A stretch of 64,000 nucleotides of DNA from Alphaproteobacteria bacterium (lineage in GTDB: Bacteria; Pseudomonadota; Alphaproteobacteria; DSM-16000; Inquilinaceae): positions 1-64,000 of the forward strand of contig JANQGH010000083.1 in the NCBI GenBank assembly GCA_028277405.1, written 5' to 3'. This document shows, one piece after another, positions 28,078 through 37,840 of this stretch; position 1 is the first letter of the stretch; each line of letters starts with the position of its first letter. Both the position numbers and the translations under genes were made by a program. Under the pieces are notes generated by a model. The model did not search any database, was not told the origin of the DNA, and saw only the letters and a list, made by a program, of their open reading frames with translations.

Positions 28078-28761
28078 TCATCCCGCCGCCGGTTCCGCCA
28101 GTGCCTGGCGTGCCAGCGCGATCGTCACGGGACGGCCGGCGGCGAGGCTGGCCCGGTCAAGCCTGTCGACCATCGCGCGCGCCGCGGCGAAACTGCGCTC
28201 CATGCGCGGCAGCAGATAGTCGATGACGGCGGTTGCCGGCGTTAGCTGGCGGTCTGAGAACTGCTTGACCAGCACGGCCGCGAGCACCGCGTCGTCCGGC
28301 GGCTCGATGCCCGCCCCGGCCAGGCTGCGCACGCGCGAGGCCAGGTCGGGAAGTTGCACCCGCCATTGCAGCGCGGGCGCACGGGCCGTCAACAACAGGT
28401 GGCCGCCATCGCCCGCGACGCCGTTGTAGAGATGCAGCAGCGCCTGTTCGAGCACCGGATCGCCGGCGACGCCATCCGCATCGTCGATGACGACGGCGCG
28501 GGGGCTTAATCCGTCCATCTGATCGTCGCATAACCGGCTTGCCGCCACCGTGTGGGCACCGGCGCGTGCCGCCCAGACCTGCGCCAGATGGCTCTTGCCG
28601 CTGCCGGCCGGGCCATGAACGATCACGCCGGGCCCTGGCCATTCGGGCCAGCGATCGGTCCAGGCGACCGCGGTTTGATTGCACGGCGCGACCAGGAAGT
28701 CAGCCGCGCCCAGCGCGGGCCGAAACCCCAATGCCAGGGGAAGCTGAGCGGATGGCTTCAT
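28078..28761 (-). CDS. hdaA: DnaA-related regulatory inactivator (HdaA)
   Basis: This 227-residue protein resembles the AAA+ core of DnaA without the DNA-binding domain IV. A Walker A-like GPAGSGKSHLAQVW lies at about residues 50-63 and Walker B is AVVIDDADG. The N-terminus (QLPLALGFRPALGAADFLVAPCN) is the clamp-binding QLPL-type motif of Hda. In Caulobacter and relatives HdaA stimulates DnaA-ATP hydrolysis together with the beta clamp after replication starts. The start overlaps the upstream perM-like gene by four bases (ATGA), so the two are coupled. Confidence 0.9.
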   Translation of the reverse strand: MKPSAQLPLALGFRPALGAADFLVAPCNQTAVAWTDRWPEWPGPGVIVHGPAGSGKSHLAQVWAARAGAHTVAASRLCDDQMDGLSPRAVVIDDADGVAGDPVLEQALLHLYNGVAGDGGHLLLTARAPALQWRVQLPDLASRVRSLAGAGIEPPDDAVLAAVLVKQFSDRQLTPATAVIDYLLPRMERSFAAARAMVDRLDRASLAAGRPVTIALARQALAEPAAG

Positions 28762-29858
28762 TCCGGCTTGCCGGCACCGTCTGCCGGCTCATCATCGAGA
28801 TAGAGGCTGCTTTGGCGGTAACGCTCGAACGAAAAGCGGATCAGAACGCCGATCACAGCTGCCACGGGCACGGCGAGCAGAACACCGGTGAAGCCGAACA
28901 ACGCGCCCCCCGCCATCAAGGCGAAAATGACCCAGACAGCGTGCAGACCGACGGACGAGCCCACCAGCTTCGGCGTCAGGAAGTTGCCTTCGATGGCCTG
29001 CCCCGCGAAGAAGATGGCCGCGACCACGACCCACATGACCCAATCGTCGAACTGCAACAACGCAATGCCGACCGACAGGATGAAGCCCACCAGCGACCCG
29101 ACATAGGGGATGAAGGTCAGCGCACCGGCGATCAGGCCAATGACCAGGCCGAAATTCAAGCCGACGATCGTCAGGGCAACCGCATAGGCGACGCCCAGGA
29201 TCAGGCAGACGGTCGCCTGGCCGATCAGGAACCTTTGCAGTGTGGTGTTCACCTCGCTTGCCAGACGCCGGATCGTGTCCCGGTACCGATGGGGCAACTG
29301 GTCGTCGACGGTCGCGACCAGCCGGTCCCAGTCGCGCAGCAAATAGAAGGCCACGACCGGCGTGATGACGAGCAGCGACAACAGGCTCAACAGCGCGACC
29401 CCGCTGCGCAGCACCCCCGTCACCACGCTTCCGGCGACGGCCAGGGCATCGCCGACAAAACTGGTCGCCGATTCGCGCAGCTGCGCGACCTGTTCTTCGC
29501 CAAGCCGTTCCTGCAGCCATTGCATCGCGGGCCGGAAGAACTCGTCCAACAGTTGGGTATAGTTCGGCAGGGCGGAGATCAGCCCGGCGATCTGCGACAC
29601 CAGCAGTGGCACGAACAGCAGGATGGCCAGAAGGCAGACCACCAAGAACAAGACCAAGATCAGGATGGTCGCCGCCCAACGGGGCATGACGCGTTCCAGC
29701 CGGTCGGTGGCCGGATCGAGAAAGAAGGCGAGAATGCCGCCGGCGACGAAGGGCAACAGTACCGATCGCAGCAGCCAGACCAGAAACACGAAGATGGCGA
29801 ACATGGCCAGCCAGAAGACCAGCCGTTGCTGCCGGCTCATGCCGGACGACTCGCTCAT
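28758..29858 (-). CDS. AI-2E family transporter / PerM-like permease
   Basis: This 366-residue inner-membrane protein has about eight hydrophobic segments. The N-terminus MSESSGMSRQQRLVFWLAMFAIF leads into the first segment. The family motifs IAGALTFIPYVGSLVGF and GQAIEGNFLTPKLVG are diagnostic of UPF0118/AI-2E permeases. The substrate of this family is not settled despite the name. It lies upstream of hdaA in the same transcription unit and is divergent from purM, an order common in alphaproteobacteria. Confidence 0.9.
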   Translation of the reverse strand: MSESSGMSRQQRLVFWLAMFAIFVFLVWLLRSVLLPFVAGGILAFFLDPATDRLERVMPRWAATILILVLFLVVCLLAILLFVPLLVSQIAGLISALPNYTQLLDEFFRPAMQWLQERLGEEQVAQLRESATSFVGDALAVAGSVVTGVLRSGVALLSLLSLLVITPVVAFYLLRDWDRLVATVDDQLPHRYRDTIRRLASEVNTTLQRFLIGQATVCLILGVAYAVALTIVGLNFGLVIGLIAGALTFIPYVGSLVGFILSVGIALLQFDDWVMWVVVAAIFFAGQAIEGNFLTPKLVGSSVGLHAVWVIFALMAGGALFGFTGVLLAVPVAAVIGVLIRFSFERYRQSSLYLDDEPADGAGKPE

Positions 29859-30025
29859 CTCCGGCCTCCCGCGCCATCACGCCGATCGACCGTGATCACG
29901 GAATGGCGGCTGGGCACCAGGGCTGAAAGGGGCGGATATTGCAAACGAGGTCGCTTTCTCTATGGTCGGGCCGATAAGCGGGATGGTCCCGCACGCGATC
30001 ATACGTCAGCAGGCGGAGGCTTGCC

Positions 30026-31138
30026 ATCACCTCTCCAGACCCGCTTTCCGGACGCGGGGACCGGCCCGCTGCAGCATCAGACGACGCGTATCGCGCCGCC
30101 GGGGTCGATATCGCCGCCGGTGACGCGCTGGTCGACGCCATCAAGCCGGCCGCTGACGCCACTCGCCGTTCCGGCGTCGTCGGCGGGCTTGGCGGTTTCG
30201 GCGGACTGTTCGACCTGAAGGCGGCAGGGTTTCAAGACCCGATTCTCGTGGCCGCAACAGACGGCGTCGGCACCAAGCTGAAAATCGCCATCGATGCCGG
30301 GCGGCACGACACCGTCGGCATCGATCTGGTCGCCATGTGCGTGAACGACCTGGTCGTGCAGGGCGCCGAACCGCTGTTCTTCCTCGACTATTATGCGACC
30401 GCGAAACTCGCGGTTCCGGTCGCCAGTGCTGTCGTAACCGGCATCGCCAAAGGATGCCGACAAGCCCGATGTGCCTTGATCGGCGGCGAGACGGCCGAGA
30501 TGCCGGGGCTCTACGCCCAGGGGGATTACGACCTCGCCGGCTTCGCGGTTGGCGCCGCGGAACGAGGGCACCTGATCACCGGCGAGATGGTCAAGCCGGG
30601 CGACGCGGTCATCGGCATCGCCTCCGACGGTGTTCATTCCAACGGCTTCTCCCTGGTCCGCAAGATCGTCGCGGATCAAGACCTGGGCTATGACCGCCCC
30701 GCCCCGTTCGATCCGACTGACAGCCTCGGCGCCGCCCTTCTGCAACCGACCCGCATTTATGTGCAGCCATGCTTGAGCCTGGTGCGTTCGGGCTTGGCCA
30801 AGGCCTTCGCCCACATCACGGGCGGCGGGCTGGTGGAGAACATCCCCCGCGCCCTGCCCGCCGGCTTGGGCTGTCGACTGGATGCGCGATCTTGGAAGCT
30901 GCAGCCTGTCTTCGGCTGGCTGCGCCAAGCAGGCGGCCTGTCCGAACGAGACATGGCCCGCACCTTCAATTGCGGCCTTGGCATGATCACGGTCGTCGCC
31001 CCGGACAACGTCGACCGGGCGCTGGGCCTGCTCAGCGACGCCGGCGAGACCGCCTCAGTCGTCGGCGATGTTCGCGCAGCGCCAGCCGACCATCCAAGAG
31101 TCGTCATCGACAATATGGCCGACGCGTGGGCGCGTTGA
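30026..31138 (+). CDS. purM: phosphoribosylformylglycinamidine cyclo-ligase, apparent ATC start
   Basis: About 370 residues; the enzyme closes the imidazole ring (AIR synthesis) in purine biosynthesis. Motifs: [34 protein letters not shown], and later [12 protein letters not shown]-like and [14 protein letters not shown]. No ATG, GTG or TTG occurs in frame between the in-frame TAA at 29975-29977 and GTG 30248. Starting at GTG 30248 would delete the conserved GGFGGLFD region. ATC at 30026 follows a strong AGGCGGAGG (30011-30019) by six bases and gives ITSPDPLSG, so I take it as the start. A sequencing or assembly error is the alternative. It overlaps purN and is divergent from the permease gene. 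Confidence 0.85.
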   Translation: MTSPDPLSGRGDRPAAASDDAYRAAGVDIAAGDALVDAIKPAADATRRSGVVGGLGGFGGLFDLKAAGFQDPILVAATDGVGTKLKIAIDAGRHDTVGIDLVAMCVNDLVVQGAEPLFFLDYYATAKLAVPVASAVVTGIAKGCRQARCALIGGETAEMPGLYAQGDYDLAGFAVGAAERGHLITGEMVKPGDAVIGIASDGVHSNGFSLVRKIVADQDLGYDRPAPFDPTDSLGAALLQPTRIYVQPCLSLVRSGLAKAFAHITGGGLVENIPRALPAGLGCRLDARSWKLQPVFGWLRQAGGLSERDMARTFNCGLGMITVVAPDNVDRALGLLSDAGETASVVGDVRAAPADHPRVVIDNMADAWAR

Positions 31139-31785
31139 ACCTTGCGGTGCTGATCTCCGGCCGGGGCAGCAACCTCAAGGCCCTGCTGACCGCCTGTGCT
31201 GACCCTGATTTCCCAGCCCGAGTCGCCTTGGTGGTCAGCGACAACCGAGACGCCGCAGGCTTAGGCCATGCCGAGACGTTCGGCGTTCCAGGCACAGTCA
31301 TCGAACGCCGCGATTATGCCGACAGGCCGGCATTCGAAGCCGCGCTCGACACCGCCATTCGGGCCAGCAACGTCGACCTGATTTGCCTGGCCGGCTTCAT
31401 GCGCCTGCTCAGTGCCGACTTCGTTCGGCGCTGGTGGAACCGCATTATCAACATTCACCCCTCTCTGCTGCCCGCCTTCCCGGGCCTGGACACGCACGCG
31501 CGGGCGTTGGCCGCCGGCGTACGCCTATCCGGCTGCACAGTGCATGTTGTGCGGCCGGCGATGGATGACGGGCCCATCCTGGTCCAGGCGGCCGTGCCAG
31601 TGCTGCCCGACGACACGGGTCAGACCCTGGCCGGCCGTGTCTTGATCGCCGAACATGAAGCCTATCCGCTGGCGGTCAGGCTGTTGGCGGAACGGCGCGT
31701 GGAGATCGTTGACGAGCGCGTGCTGTTCGTGGATCCGACGCTCGCGGCCCGATTTGGGCCGGAATCGGTTTTGCGCGTACCCTAG
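31135..31785 (+). CDS. purN: phosphoribosylglycinamide formyltransferase
   Basis: This 216-residue enzyme transfers a formyl group from 10-formyl-THF to GAR, the third purine step. The family start is [16 protein letters not shown]. Catalytic residues lie in [19 protein letters not shown] (Asn/His) and [14 protein letters not shown] (Asp). TTG 31135 overlaps the purM stop (TTGA); GTG 31126 is an alternative adding three residues. The purM-purN order is the usual one. A hairpin (ATTGGCCG at 31791-31798 with CGGCCAAT at 31807-31814) follows the stop and may end the transcript. Confidence 0.93.
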   Translation: MNLAVLISGRGSNLKALLTACADPDFPARVALVVSDNRDAAGLGHAETFGVPGTVIERRDYADRPAFEAALDTAIRASNVDLICLAGFMRLLSADFVRRWWNRIINIHPSLLPAFPGLDTHARALAAGVRLSGCTVHVVRPAMDDGPILVQAAVPVLPDDTGQTLAGRVLIAEHEAYPLAVRLLAERRVEIVDERVLFVDPTLAARFGPESVLRVP

Positions 31786-31790
31786 GTTGC

Positions 31791-31814
31791 ATTGGCCGTT
31801 CCCAACCGGCCAAT
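31791..31814 (+). terminator. hairpin behind purN
   Basis: ATTGGCCG at 31791-31798 pairs with CGGCCAAT at 31807-31814 with an 8-base loop. The T-run expected of an intrinsic terminator is missing, so this is a weak terminator or a transcript-end stabiliser. Confidence 0.35.
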
Positions 31815-31897
31815 ATCGCCCCAATTTCCCTTGTCAAACCGCGGCCCGGACCGTAAACACGGGACCCAGTCTTGGGGGAGCGTTGCAGGGAATGCTG

Positions 31898-32041
31898 ATG
31901 GCCAGCGATCAGAAGCCGACCGATGACCCGGAGATCCTCGCCGAGCACCAGGCGATGTGGTCCCGTTTCGTCAAATTCAGTACCTACAGTATCGTCGGCG
32001 TCGCCATCGTCCTGATCTTGATGGCGATCTTTCTGCTCTAA
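31898..32041 (+). CDS. small aa3-type cytochrome c oxidase subunit IV-like membrane protein
   Basis: This 47-residue protein has a soluble N-terminus (DDPEILAEHQAMWSRFVKFS) and one C-terminal membrane helix (IVGVAIVLILMAIFLL). This is the pattern of the bacterial aa3 oxidase subunit IV family (Pfam PF07835), small single-helix proteins of alphaproteobacterial oxidases. ATG 31898 has a GGGA upstream; ATG 31892 would add two residues. The other oxidase subunits are not nearby, but unlinked subunit IV genes are common. Confidence 0.75.
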   Translation: MASDQKPTDDPEILAEHQAMWSRFVKFSTYSIVGVAIVLILMAIFLL

Positions 32042-32058
32042 CAGCCTGTCCCGCTACG

Positions 32059-32086
32059 CAAAACGGGCGGCCATTGCAGCCGCCCG
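32059..32086 (-). terminator. intrinsic terminator of ndk
   Basis: Read on the minus strand, CGGGCGGC pairs with GCCGCCCG around a 7-base loop (forward 32064-32086) and is followed by TTTT (forward AAAA at 32060-32063). It is 25 bases behind the ndk stop. Confidence 0.7.
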
Positions 32087-32110
32087 ATAGCTTTCCGCTG
32101 GGTCGTTGAC

Positions 32111-32533
32111 TTAGCCGACCAGTTCGATCCTGCTGAAGAAGTAGGCGATCTCGATCGCCGCGTTTTCCGGGCTGTCGGAACCGTGGACCGAGTTGGCCTC
32201 GATCGACTCCGCGAAATCCTTGCGGATCGTCCCCTCTTCGGCGTTCGCCGGGTTGGTCGCGCCCATGATCTCGCGATTGCGCGACACGGCATTCTCGCCC
32301 TCCAGAACCTGGACGACGACCGGGCCCGAGATCATGAAGTTGCACAGATCGTCGAAGAAGGCCCGTTCGCTGTGCACCTCGTAAAAGCCCTCGGCCTCGG
32401 CCCGCGTCAACAGCAGGCGCTTTTGCGCGATGATGCGCAGCCCGGCCTCTTCGAAGCGCGCATTGATCTTGCCTGTCAGGTTGCGACGGGTGGCATCCGG
32501 TTTGATGATCGAGAGGGTCCGTTCGACGGCCAT
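32111..32533 (-). CDS. ndk: nucleoside-diphosphate kinase
   Basis: This 140-residue enzyme transfers the gamma phosphate between NTPs and NDPs through a phospho-histidine. The catalytic His is in [13 protein letters not shown] near residue 117. The family start [15 protein letters not shown] and the [14 protein letters not shown] segment are present. ATG 32533 is preceded by AGGA; the frame extends upstream, but that part is not homologous. It is a single gene with its own terminator, divergent from the ABC-F gene. Confidence 0.96.
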   Translation of the reverse strand: MAVERTLSIIKPDATRRNLTGKINARFEEAGLRIIAQKRLLLTRAEAEGFYEVHSERAFFDDLCNFMISGPVVVQVLEGENAVSRNREIMGATNPANAEEGTIRKDFAESIEANSVHGSDSPENAAIEIAYFFSRIELVG

Positions 32534-32679
32534 GGTGGGTTCCTGCGAGAAGAAGTTGGATTTGAGGCCGGCCTTATACCCATGGCTTGGGGGCCAGGGC
32601 AACCATCAGGCCAGCGCGCCCGGCATGCGGCGCAGCCCCCTCGCGGAGAGGTTCGGCCCGTGATAAACACCGCGCCATC

Positions 32680-34560
32680 ATGCTGACCTTGTCCGATCTC
32701 GTGGTCCGCGTCGCCGGGCGGACATTGCTGGACGGCGCCTCCGCGACGGTGGCCGCCGGTCAGCGCGTCGGCCTGGTCGGCCCCAACGGGACCGGCAAGA
32801 CGACGCTCTTCCGGCTTATCTTGGGCGATGGCGCTCCGGACAGCGGCCAGATCGAGATGCCGAACCGCTGGCGCGCCGCCACCGTGCCGCAGGAGGCACC
32901 GGCCGGCCCCGAAACGCCGCTGGAGATCGTGCTCGCCAGCGACCCTGAGCGCGCCCAACTGCTGGCCGAGGCGGAAACCGCGACCGACGCCACGCGTATC
33001 GCCGACATTCATGTCCGCCTGGCGGATATCGGGGCGCATGAGGCGCCGGCGCGCGCCGCGTCGATCCTGGCCGGGCTGGGCCTGGGCGAGGCTGATCAGC
33101 ATCGCCCCTGCTCCGACTTCTCCGGTGGCTGGCGCATGCGGGTTGCCCTGGCGGCGACCCTGTTCGCCCAGCCGGACCTGCTGCTGCTCGACGAGCCGAC
33201 CAACCATTTGGATCTGGAATCGACGCTTTGGCTGGAGGGCTTCCTGAAGCGCTATCAGGGCACGGTCCTGATCATCAGCCACGATCGCGACCTTTTGAAC
33301 CGCGCGGTGGAGCGGATCCTGCATCTCGATCGCCAGAAGCTTGTCTCCTACGCCGGCAACTACGACCGGTTCGAGCGCACGCGGGCCGAACGCCAGGCCC
33401 TGATGGCTGCGGAGGCCAAGAAGCAGGAGACGCGCCGCAAGCACATGCAGGCGTTCGTCGACCGCTTCCGCTACAAGGCCAGCAAGGCGCGCCAGGCCCA
33501 AAGCCGCCTGAAGGCGATCGAAAAGCTGGGTCCTGTCGTCGCGATCGACGAGGCCCACGCCCGCCGCTTCGACTTTCCGGCCCCGGACAAGCTGGCACCG
33601 CCGATCATCGCCTTCGATGACGTGGTCGTCGGTTACGGGACCAAACCGGTGCTGCGCGGCCTGACCGAGCGCCTCTCGATGGACGACCGCATCGCCCTGT
33701 TGGGCGCCAACGGCAACGGCAAGTCGACGCTCGCCAAGCTGCTGGCCGGCCGCCTAGAGCCGATGGCGGGCGAGATCAGGCGGTCGACCAAGCTGAAAGT
33801 CGGCTATTTCGCGCAGCATCAGACAGACGAGCTGTCGCCCGCCTCCACGGTGCTGGCCCAGGCCCAAGCGGCCATGCCGGACAACAAGCCGGAACAGGTG
33901 CGTGACTATCTGGGCAAGTTCGGCTTCACCCAGAACGCGGTGTCGACGGTCATCGGCGATCTTTCGGGCGGCGAGAAGGCCAGGCTGCTGCTGGCCATGA
34001 TGTGCCGCGACGCGCCGCACATTCTCCTGCTGGACGAGCCGACCAACCATCTCGACATCGACAGCCGTCAAGCGCTGACCGACGCGCTCAACGACTATGA
34101 GGGCGCGGTGGTTTTGATCTCGCACGACGCGCATCTGATCGAACTGACCGCTGACCGGCTGTGGCTGGTGGCGAATGGCACCGTGCGACCGTTCGACGGC
34201 GACATGGACGATTATCGCCGCGTGCGGAAAGAGGCCAATGGCGGCAAGCCGAAGGAGCCGGGGAACACCGGCAGCGAGCGCGGCAAGGCCAAGCGCAAGC
34301 AGGCCGCCGATGCCAGGGCCGCGACCGCGCCGCTGCGCCGGGCGATCGGCCAGGCCGAAAAGACCGTGGAGCGTCTCACGGCCGAGCAAGGCGCGTTGAG
34401 CAAACGACTGAACGATCCCGCGCTTTACGAGCCGGACGCCGACCCCGCACATATCGTCAAGCTGCAGGGTGACCTGCAGCGGCTCCAGGCCAAGCTGGAA
34501 AAGGCAGAAGCCGAGTGGCTGGAGCTGCAGGCAGAGCTGGAAATGCGGGAGGCCGGCTAG
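32680..34560 (+). CDS. ABC-F family ATPase (Uup/YheS-like)
   Basis: This 626-residue protein has two ABC ATPase domains on one chain and no membrane segments, as in ABC-F translation factors. The first Walker A is GPNGTGKTT (about residues 33-41) and the second is GANGNGKST near 346. Both have FSGGWRMRV / LSGGEKARLLLA signatures and LLLLDEPTNHLD Walker B motifs. The linker between the domains (about residues 240-300) is rich in Arg/Lys. A C-terminal coiled coil (about 540-626) resembles Uup or YheS. ABC-F proteins act on the ribosome E site. No antibiotic-resistance role can be assigned. Confidence 0.88.
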   Translation: MLTLSDLVVRVAGRTLLDGASATVAAGQRVGLVGPNGTGKTTLFRLILGDGAPDSGQIEMPNRWRAATVPQEAPAGPETPLEIVLASDPERAQLLAEAETATDATRIADIHVRLADIGAHEAPARAASILAGLGLGEADQHRPCSDFSGGWRMRVALAATLFAQPDLLLLDEPTNHLDLESTLWLEGFLKRYQGTVLIISHDRDLLNRAVERILHLDRQKLVSYAGNYDRFERTRAERQALMAAEAKKQETRRKHMQAFVDRFRYKASKARQAQSRLKAIEKLGPVVAIDEAHARRFDFPAPDKLAPPIIAFDDVVVGYGTKPVLRGLTERLSMDDRIALLGANGNGKSTLAKLLAGRLEPMAGEIRRSTKLKVGYFAQHQTDELSPASTVLAQAQAAMPDNKPEQVRDYLGKFGFTQNAVSTVIGDLSGGEKARLLLAMMCRDAPHILLLDEPTNHLDIDSRQALTDALNDYEGAVVLISHDAHLIELTADRLWLVANGTVRPFDGDMDDYRRVRKEANGGKPKEPGNTGSERGKAKRKQAADARAATAPLRRAIGQAEKTVERLTAEQGALSKRLNDPALYEPDADPAHIVKLQGDLQRLQAKLEKAEAEWLELQAELEMREAG

Positions 34561-34563
34561 GGC

Positions 34564-35019
34564 CTAGGTCCGTTGGGCCTCCGTCCAACGACCCGCATTG
34601 TCCTGCTGCCAATAGGCCAGCACGTGGCCGGCTTCGCGATAGGACTTCCAGCGCCGTCTCGCCTCGGCCACCGCCTCCTCGTCATTGCCGTCGAACAAGA
34701 GGCAGACCAGTTCGAACGCCTCCGCATTGGCGGTCTCCGCGCCATCGGTCAGAAACAGGACATCGGCCCCGTTCGGGGCTTCGTCCGTCTCGGTCAGCCA
34801 GATTGGCTGGCGCTCGGCATGGCCGTCGGCCGCGCTGCCGTGCGGCAGGAAACCGCGATCGTCGTAGGTCCACAGCAGATTGTTCAGCGCCTCGGTGCGC
34901 TCGGCCGATCCGGTCACGACCACGGCGCGCCACCCCCGCTTCAACGTGCGTTCCAGCAAGGATGGCAGGGCCCGCTCAAGCCCCGTGCGCACAAGGTGGT
35001 AGAAGCGGATCTCGGTCAT
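34564..35019 (-). CDS. holC: DNA polymerase III chi subunit
   Basis: This 151-residue protein starts MTEIRFYHLVRTGLERALPSLLERTL, typical of HolC. Later motifs are KRGWRAVVVTGSAERTEALN, LWTYDDRGFLPHG and DVLFLTDGAETANAEAFE. HolC links the clamp loader to SSB. It is directly downstream of pepA (12 bases), the usual alphaproteobacterial order, so the two are probably cotranscribed. Confidence 0.9.
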   Translation of the reverse strand: MTEIRFYHLVRTGLERALPSLLERTLKRGWRAVVVTGSAERTEALNNLLWTYDDRGFLPHGSAADGHAERQPIWLTETDEAPNGADVLFLTDGAETANAEAFELVCLLFDGNDEEAVAEARRRWKSYREAGHVLAYWQQDNAGRWTEAQRT

Positions 35020-35031
35020 CCGACCGACCCG

Positions 35032-36519
35032 TCAGCTTTCGTGGACCTCGGCGACGTATTGGTTCAGCAGTCGCACACCGAAGCCCGTACCGCCCTTCGG
35101 CGCCAGCGGCCCGCCCTTCGACGACCAGGTGACACCGGCAATGTCGAGATGGGCCCAGGGCACGTCGTTGACGAAGCGCTGAAGGAACTGGGCCGCCACG
35201 ATCGACCCGGCGGACCGGCTGCCGGCGATGTTCTTGATGTCGGCGCCGTCGGCATCGATCATGCGGTCGTACGCGTCGCTCATCGGCAGCCGCCAGACCT
35301 GCTCGTCCACCGCCTTGCCGGCGGCCGAGAGCTGCTCAGCCAGCGCGTCGTCATTGCTGAACAGGCCGGCATTGTACTCGCCCAGCGAGATGATGATGGC
35401 GCCGGTCAGCGTCGCCAGATCGATCATCGCCTTGGGCTTGAAGCGGTCCTGGGTGTACCAGAGCGCGTCCGCCAGCACGAGCCGGCCCTCCGCATCGGTG
35501 TTCAACACTTCGATCGTGGTGCCGGACATGGCCTTGACGATATCGCCCGGCCGCTGGGCATTGCCCGACGGCATGTTTTCAACCAGACCGATGACACCCA
35601 CGGCATTGACCTTGGCCTTGCGCCCGGCCAGCGCGCGCATGACGCCCGCCACCACGCCGGCGCCACCCATGTCCCACTTCATGTCCCACATGCCGGCGGC
35701 GGGCTTCAGCGAGATGCCGCCCGTGTCGAAGGTGACACCCTTGCCGACGAAGGCGACCGGTGCCGCCGACTTCTTACCGCCGCGGTAGTTCATGACCACC
35801 AGCCGGCTGTCGCGTGCCGAGCCCTGGCCGACGCCCAGCAAGGCACCCATGCCCAGCTTGGCCATCTTCTTTTCGTCCAGGATCTCGACCTCGACGCCGA
35901 GATCGGCCAGTTCCAGGCAGCGCTCGGCAAAGGTCTGCGGATAGAGTTCGTTCGCCGGCTCCCATACCAGGTCGCGGGTGGCGAAGACGCCGCTTGCCAC
36001 CTGATCCAAGGCCGCGAACGCCTTCTTGGCCGCCGCGCTTTGCTTGGTCAGAACCTTCAGGCCTTTCAGGCGCGGCTGTTTTTCCGGCTTTTCGCTGGTT
36101 TTGTACTTGTCGAACCGATAGCTGCGCAGGCGCGCGCCATAGGCCAGGTTCGCCGCCAGTTCCGCCCCGTCGAGATCGACACCGTCGATCTGAACGGCCG
36201 CCTGCGCGTCGCGCGCCGCCAACAGTTCGGCCGCCAAGACACCGCCAAGGCGCTGGGCCTTGTGTGCATCAAGCGCGTCCGGTGCGCCCAGGCCCAGGAG
36301 AACGACCCGGTCCACCGGCAGGTCGGCCGGCGCCGGCACCGACAGGATCTGTTCCGCCTTGCCGGTGAAGCGGCCGCTGCCCTTCACCGCCCGGGCGAGC
36401 ATGCCCTGGCTGGCGTCGTCGGCGGCCTCGGCGGCGGGCGTCAGCGTCCCCCCTTCCAAGACGCCAAGGCAAAGCGTGCCCGATTTGGGCAAGGAAGGTG
36501 CGGCAAAACTGATCTTCAT
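35032..36519 (-). CDS. pepA: leucyl aminopeptidase
   Basis: This 495-residue M17 metalloaminopeptidase removes N-terminal residues. Metal-binding motifs are VGKGVTFDTGGISLKP and NTDAEGRLVLADALWY, with Lys and Arg of the catalytic site in these segments. The N-terminal macro-like domain precedes them. ATG 36519 is preceded by GAGGA at a good distance and gives MKISFAAPSLPK. The longer frame to 36627 has no homologous extension. It is divergent from the lptG gene. Confidence 0.95.
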   Translation of the reverse strand: MKISFAAPSLPKSGTLCLGVLEGGTLTPAAEAADDASQGMLARAVKGSGRFTGKAEQILSVPAPADLPVDRVVLLGLGAPDALDAHKAQRLGGVLAAELLAARDAQAAVQIDGVDLDGAELAANLAYGARLRSYRFDKYKTSEKPEKQPRLKGLKVLTKQSAAAKKAFAALDQVASGVFATRDLVWEPANELYPQTFAERCLELADLGVEVEILDEKKMAKLGMGALLGVGQGSARDSRLVVMNYRGGKKSAAPVAFVGKGVTFDTGGISLKPAAGMWDMKWDMGGAGVVAGVMRALAGRKAKVNAVGVIGLVENMPSGNAQRPGDIVKAMSGTTIEVLNTDAEGRLVLADALWYTQDRFKPKAMIDLATLTGAIIISLGEYNAGLFSNDDALAEQLSAAGKAVDEQVWRLPMSDAYDRMIDADGADIKNIAGSRSAGSIVAAQFLQRFVNDVPWAHLDIAGVTWSSKGGPLAPKGGTGFGVRLLNQYVAEVHES

Positions 36520-36701
36520 TCCGGTCCTCGTCATTTGCGGAATAGCGCGAAGCGCGGTAGACGTTAGCTGTCGCGGCTCGAACCCATGGTCGTACGCCCG
36601 GCCACGGGCCAATGGGGCCGCGACCATCAGCGAACCTAGCAGCGCCTCCTTAGGTCGTCACGGTTTGCTTGACCGGCAAGGGATCAACCGACAGGACCAT
36701 A

Positions 36702-37799
36702 ATGCCCATCACCAGCATCTTGTCGCGCTACATCGCCCGGCAGTTCTTGGTCGGGTTCGGTGGCCTGCTGGTCGTGCTGACCGGCCTGATCTGGCTGATC
36801 GAGTTCATCGAGCTGGTTCGGCGGGTGAACAACCAGCCGGAGGGCACCGTCAGCCAGGCGCTGCAACTGAGCCTGCTTAAAGTGCCGGAAACGCTGAACC
36901 TGCTGTTCCATTTCGCGGTTCTGTTCGCGGCCATGTTCACCTTCTGGCGGCTGACCCGCAGCCAGGAATTGATCGTCGCGCGGGCCGCCGGCATCTCGGT
37001 CTGGCAGTTCTTGAAACCCGTGATCCTGGTCGCCGTGGCCTTGGGCGTCTTGAAGGTAACGATCTTCAACCCGATCGGCGCTACGCTTCAGTCGCGCTTC
37101 ATTGAACTGGAGAACCAGTACATCCGCGGCTACTCCAGTGTCTTGGAGGTTTCGCCGTTCGGCATCTGGCTGCGCCAGGAAGACGAGACCGGGGTCCAGG
37201 TCCTGTATGCCGAGCGAACCGCGCCGGACCGCATCCTGCTGCAAAACGTGATCATCTTCCGCTATGGCGCCGACGGCATGTTCGAGGATCGCATCGATGC
37301 CGGCACGGCCGAGCTGACCGGCGGCGAATGGCTTGTCGAAGGCGCCTGGCGAACGGTCGGGGTTGCCCAGCCGGAGTTCGTCGGCGGCTTTACGATGCCG
37401 ACGGAACTGACACGGGAATCAATCGAAAACAGTTTCGCGCCGCCCGACACGCTGTCGTTCTGGGACCTGCCGGAGTTCATCGACACGCTGGAGGAAACCG
37501 GGTTTTCGACGGTCCGGCACCGGCTCTACTTCAACTCGCTGTTGTCCCAACCGCTGTTGATGGCGGTGATGATTCTCTTCGCGGCGGCGTTTTCCTTGCG
37601 TGTGAACACACGGCGAGGCGGGGGGTTGCTGATGGTCTTGGCCGGTTTGACAACCGCCTTTGCGCTCTTCGTCTTCAGCGACGTGGTCTTTGCGCTGGGC
37701 CTGGCCGAAACCATTCCCACGCTCTTGGCCGCCTGGACGCCCGCAGGCGCCAGTTTTCTGATCGCAATCGCCATGCTGCTGCACCTTGAGGATGGCTGA
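36702..37799 (+). CDS. lptG: LPS export ABC transporter permease LptG (YjgP/YjgQ family)
   Basis: This 365-residue inner-membrane protein starts with SRYIARQFLVGFGGLLVVLTGLIW. A periplasmic beta-jellyroll lies in the middle (about residues 140-250). Three helices close the protein at the end (LLMAVMILFAAAFSLR, GGLLMVLAGLTTAFALFVFSDVVF). The LPETLNLLFHFAVLFAAMFTFWRLTRSQELIVARAAGIS region is typical. FIELVRR and the C-terminal part favour LptG over LptF. The usual partner genes lptF (upstream) and lptD (downstream) are not next to it. It is followed directly by surA. Confidence 0.85.
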   Translation: MPITSILSRYIARQFLVGFGGLLVVLTGLIWLIEFIELVRRVNNQPEGTVSQALQLSLLKVPETLNLLFHFAVLFAAMFTFWRLTRSQELIVARAAGISVWQFLKPVILVAVALGVLKVTIFNPIGATLQSRFIELENQYIRGYSSVLEVSPFGIWLRQEDETGVQVLYAERTAPDRILLQNVIIFRYGADGMFEDRIDAGTAELTGGEWLVEGAWRTVGVAQPEFVGGFTMPTELTRESIENSFAPPDTLSFWDLPEFIDTLEETGFSTVRHRLYFNSLLSQPLLMAVMILFAAAFSLRVNTRRGGGLLMVLAGLTTAFALFVFSDVVFALGLAETIPTLLAAWTPAGASFLIAIAMLLHLEDG

Positions 37800-37840
37800 C
37801 CGTCAACGGGTTTGACGCAACCGGCCCGACGCGAGATACA

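Noticed and set aside
28539-30218. 559-codon plus-strand frame opposite hdaA and the AI-2E permease, running into purM
   Set aside because: Mostly antisense shadow. Its last part is the wrong frame of purM.
34573-36567. 664-codon plus-strand frame opposite holC/pepA
   Set aside because: A shadow of pepA with no recognisable domain.
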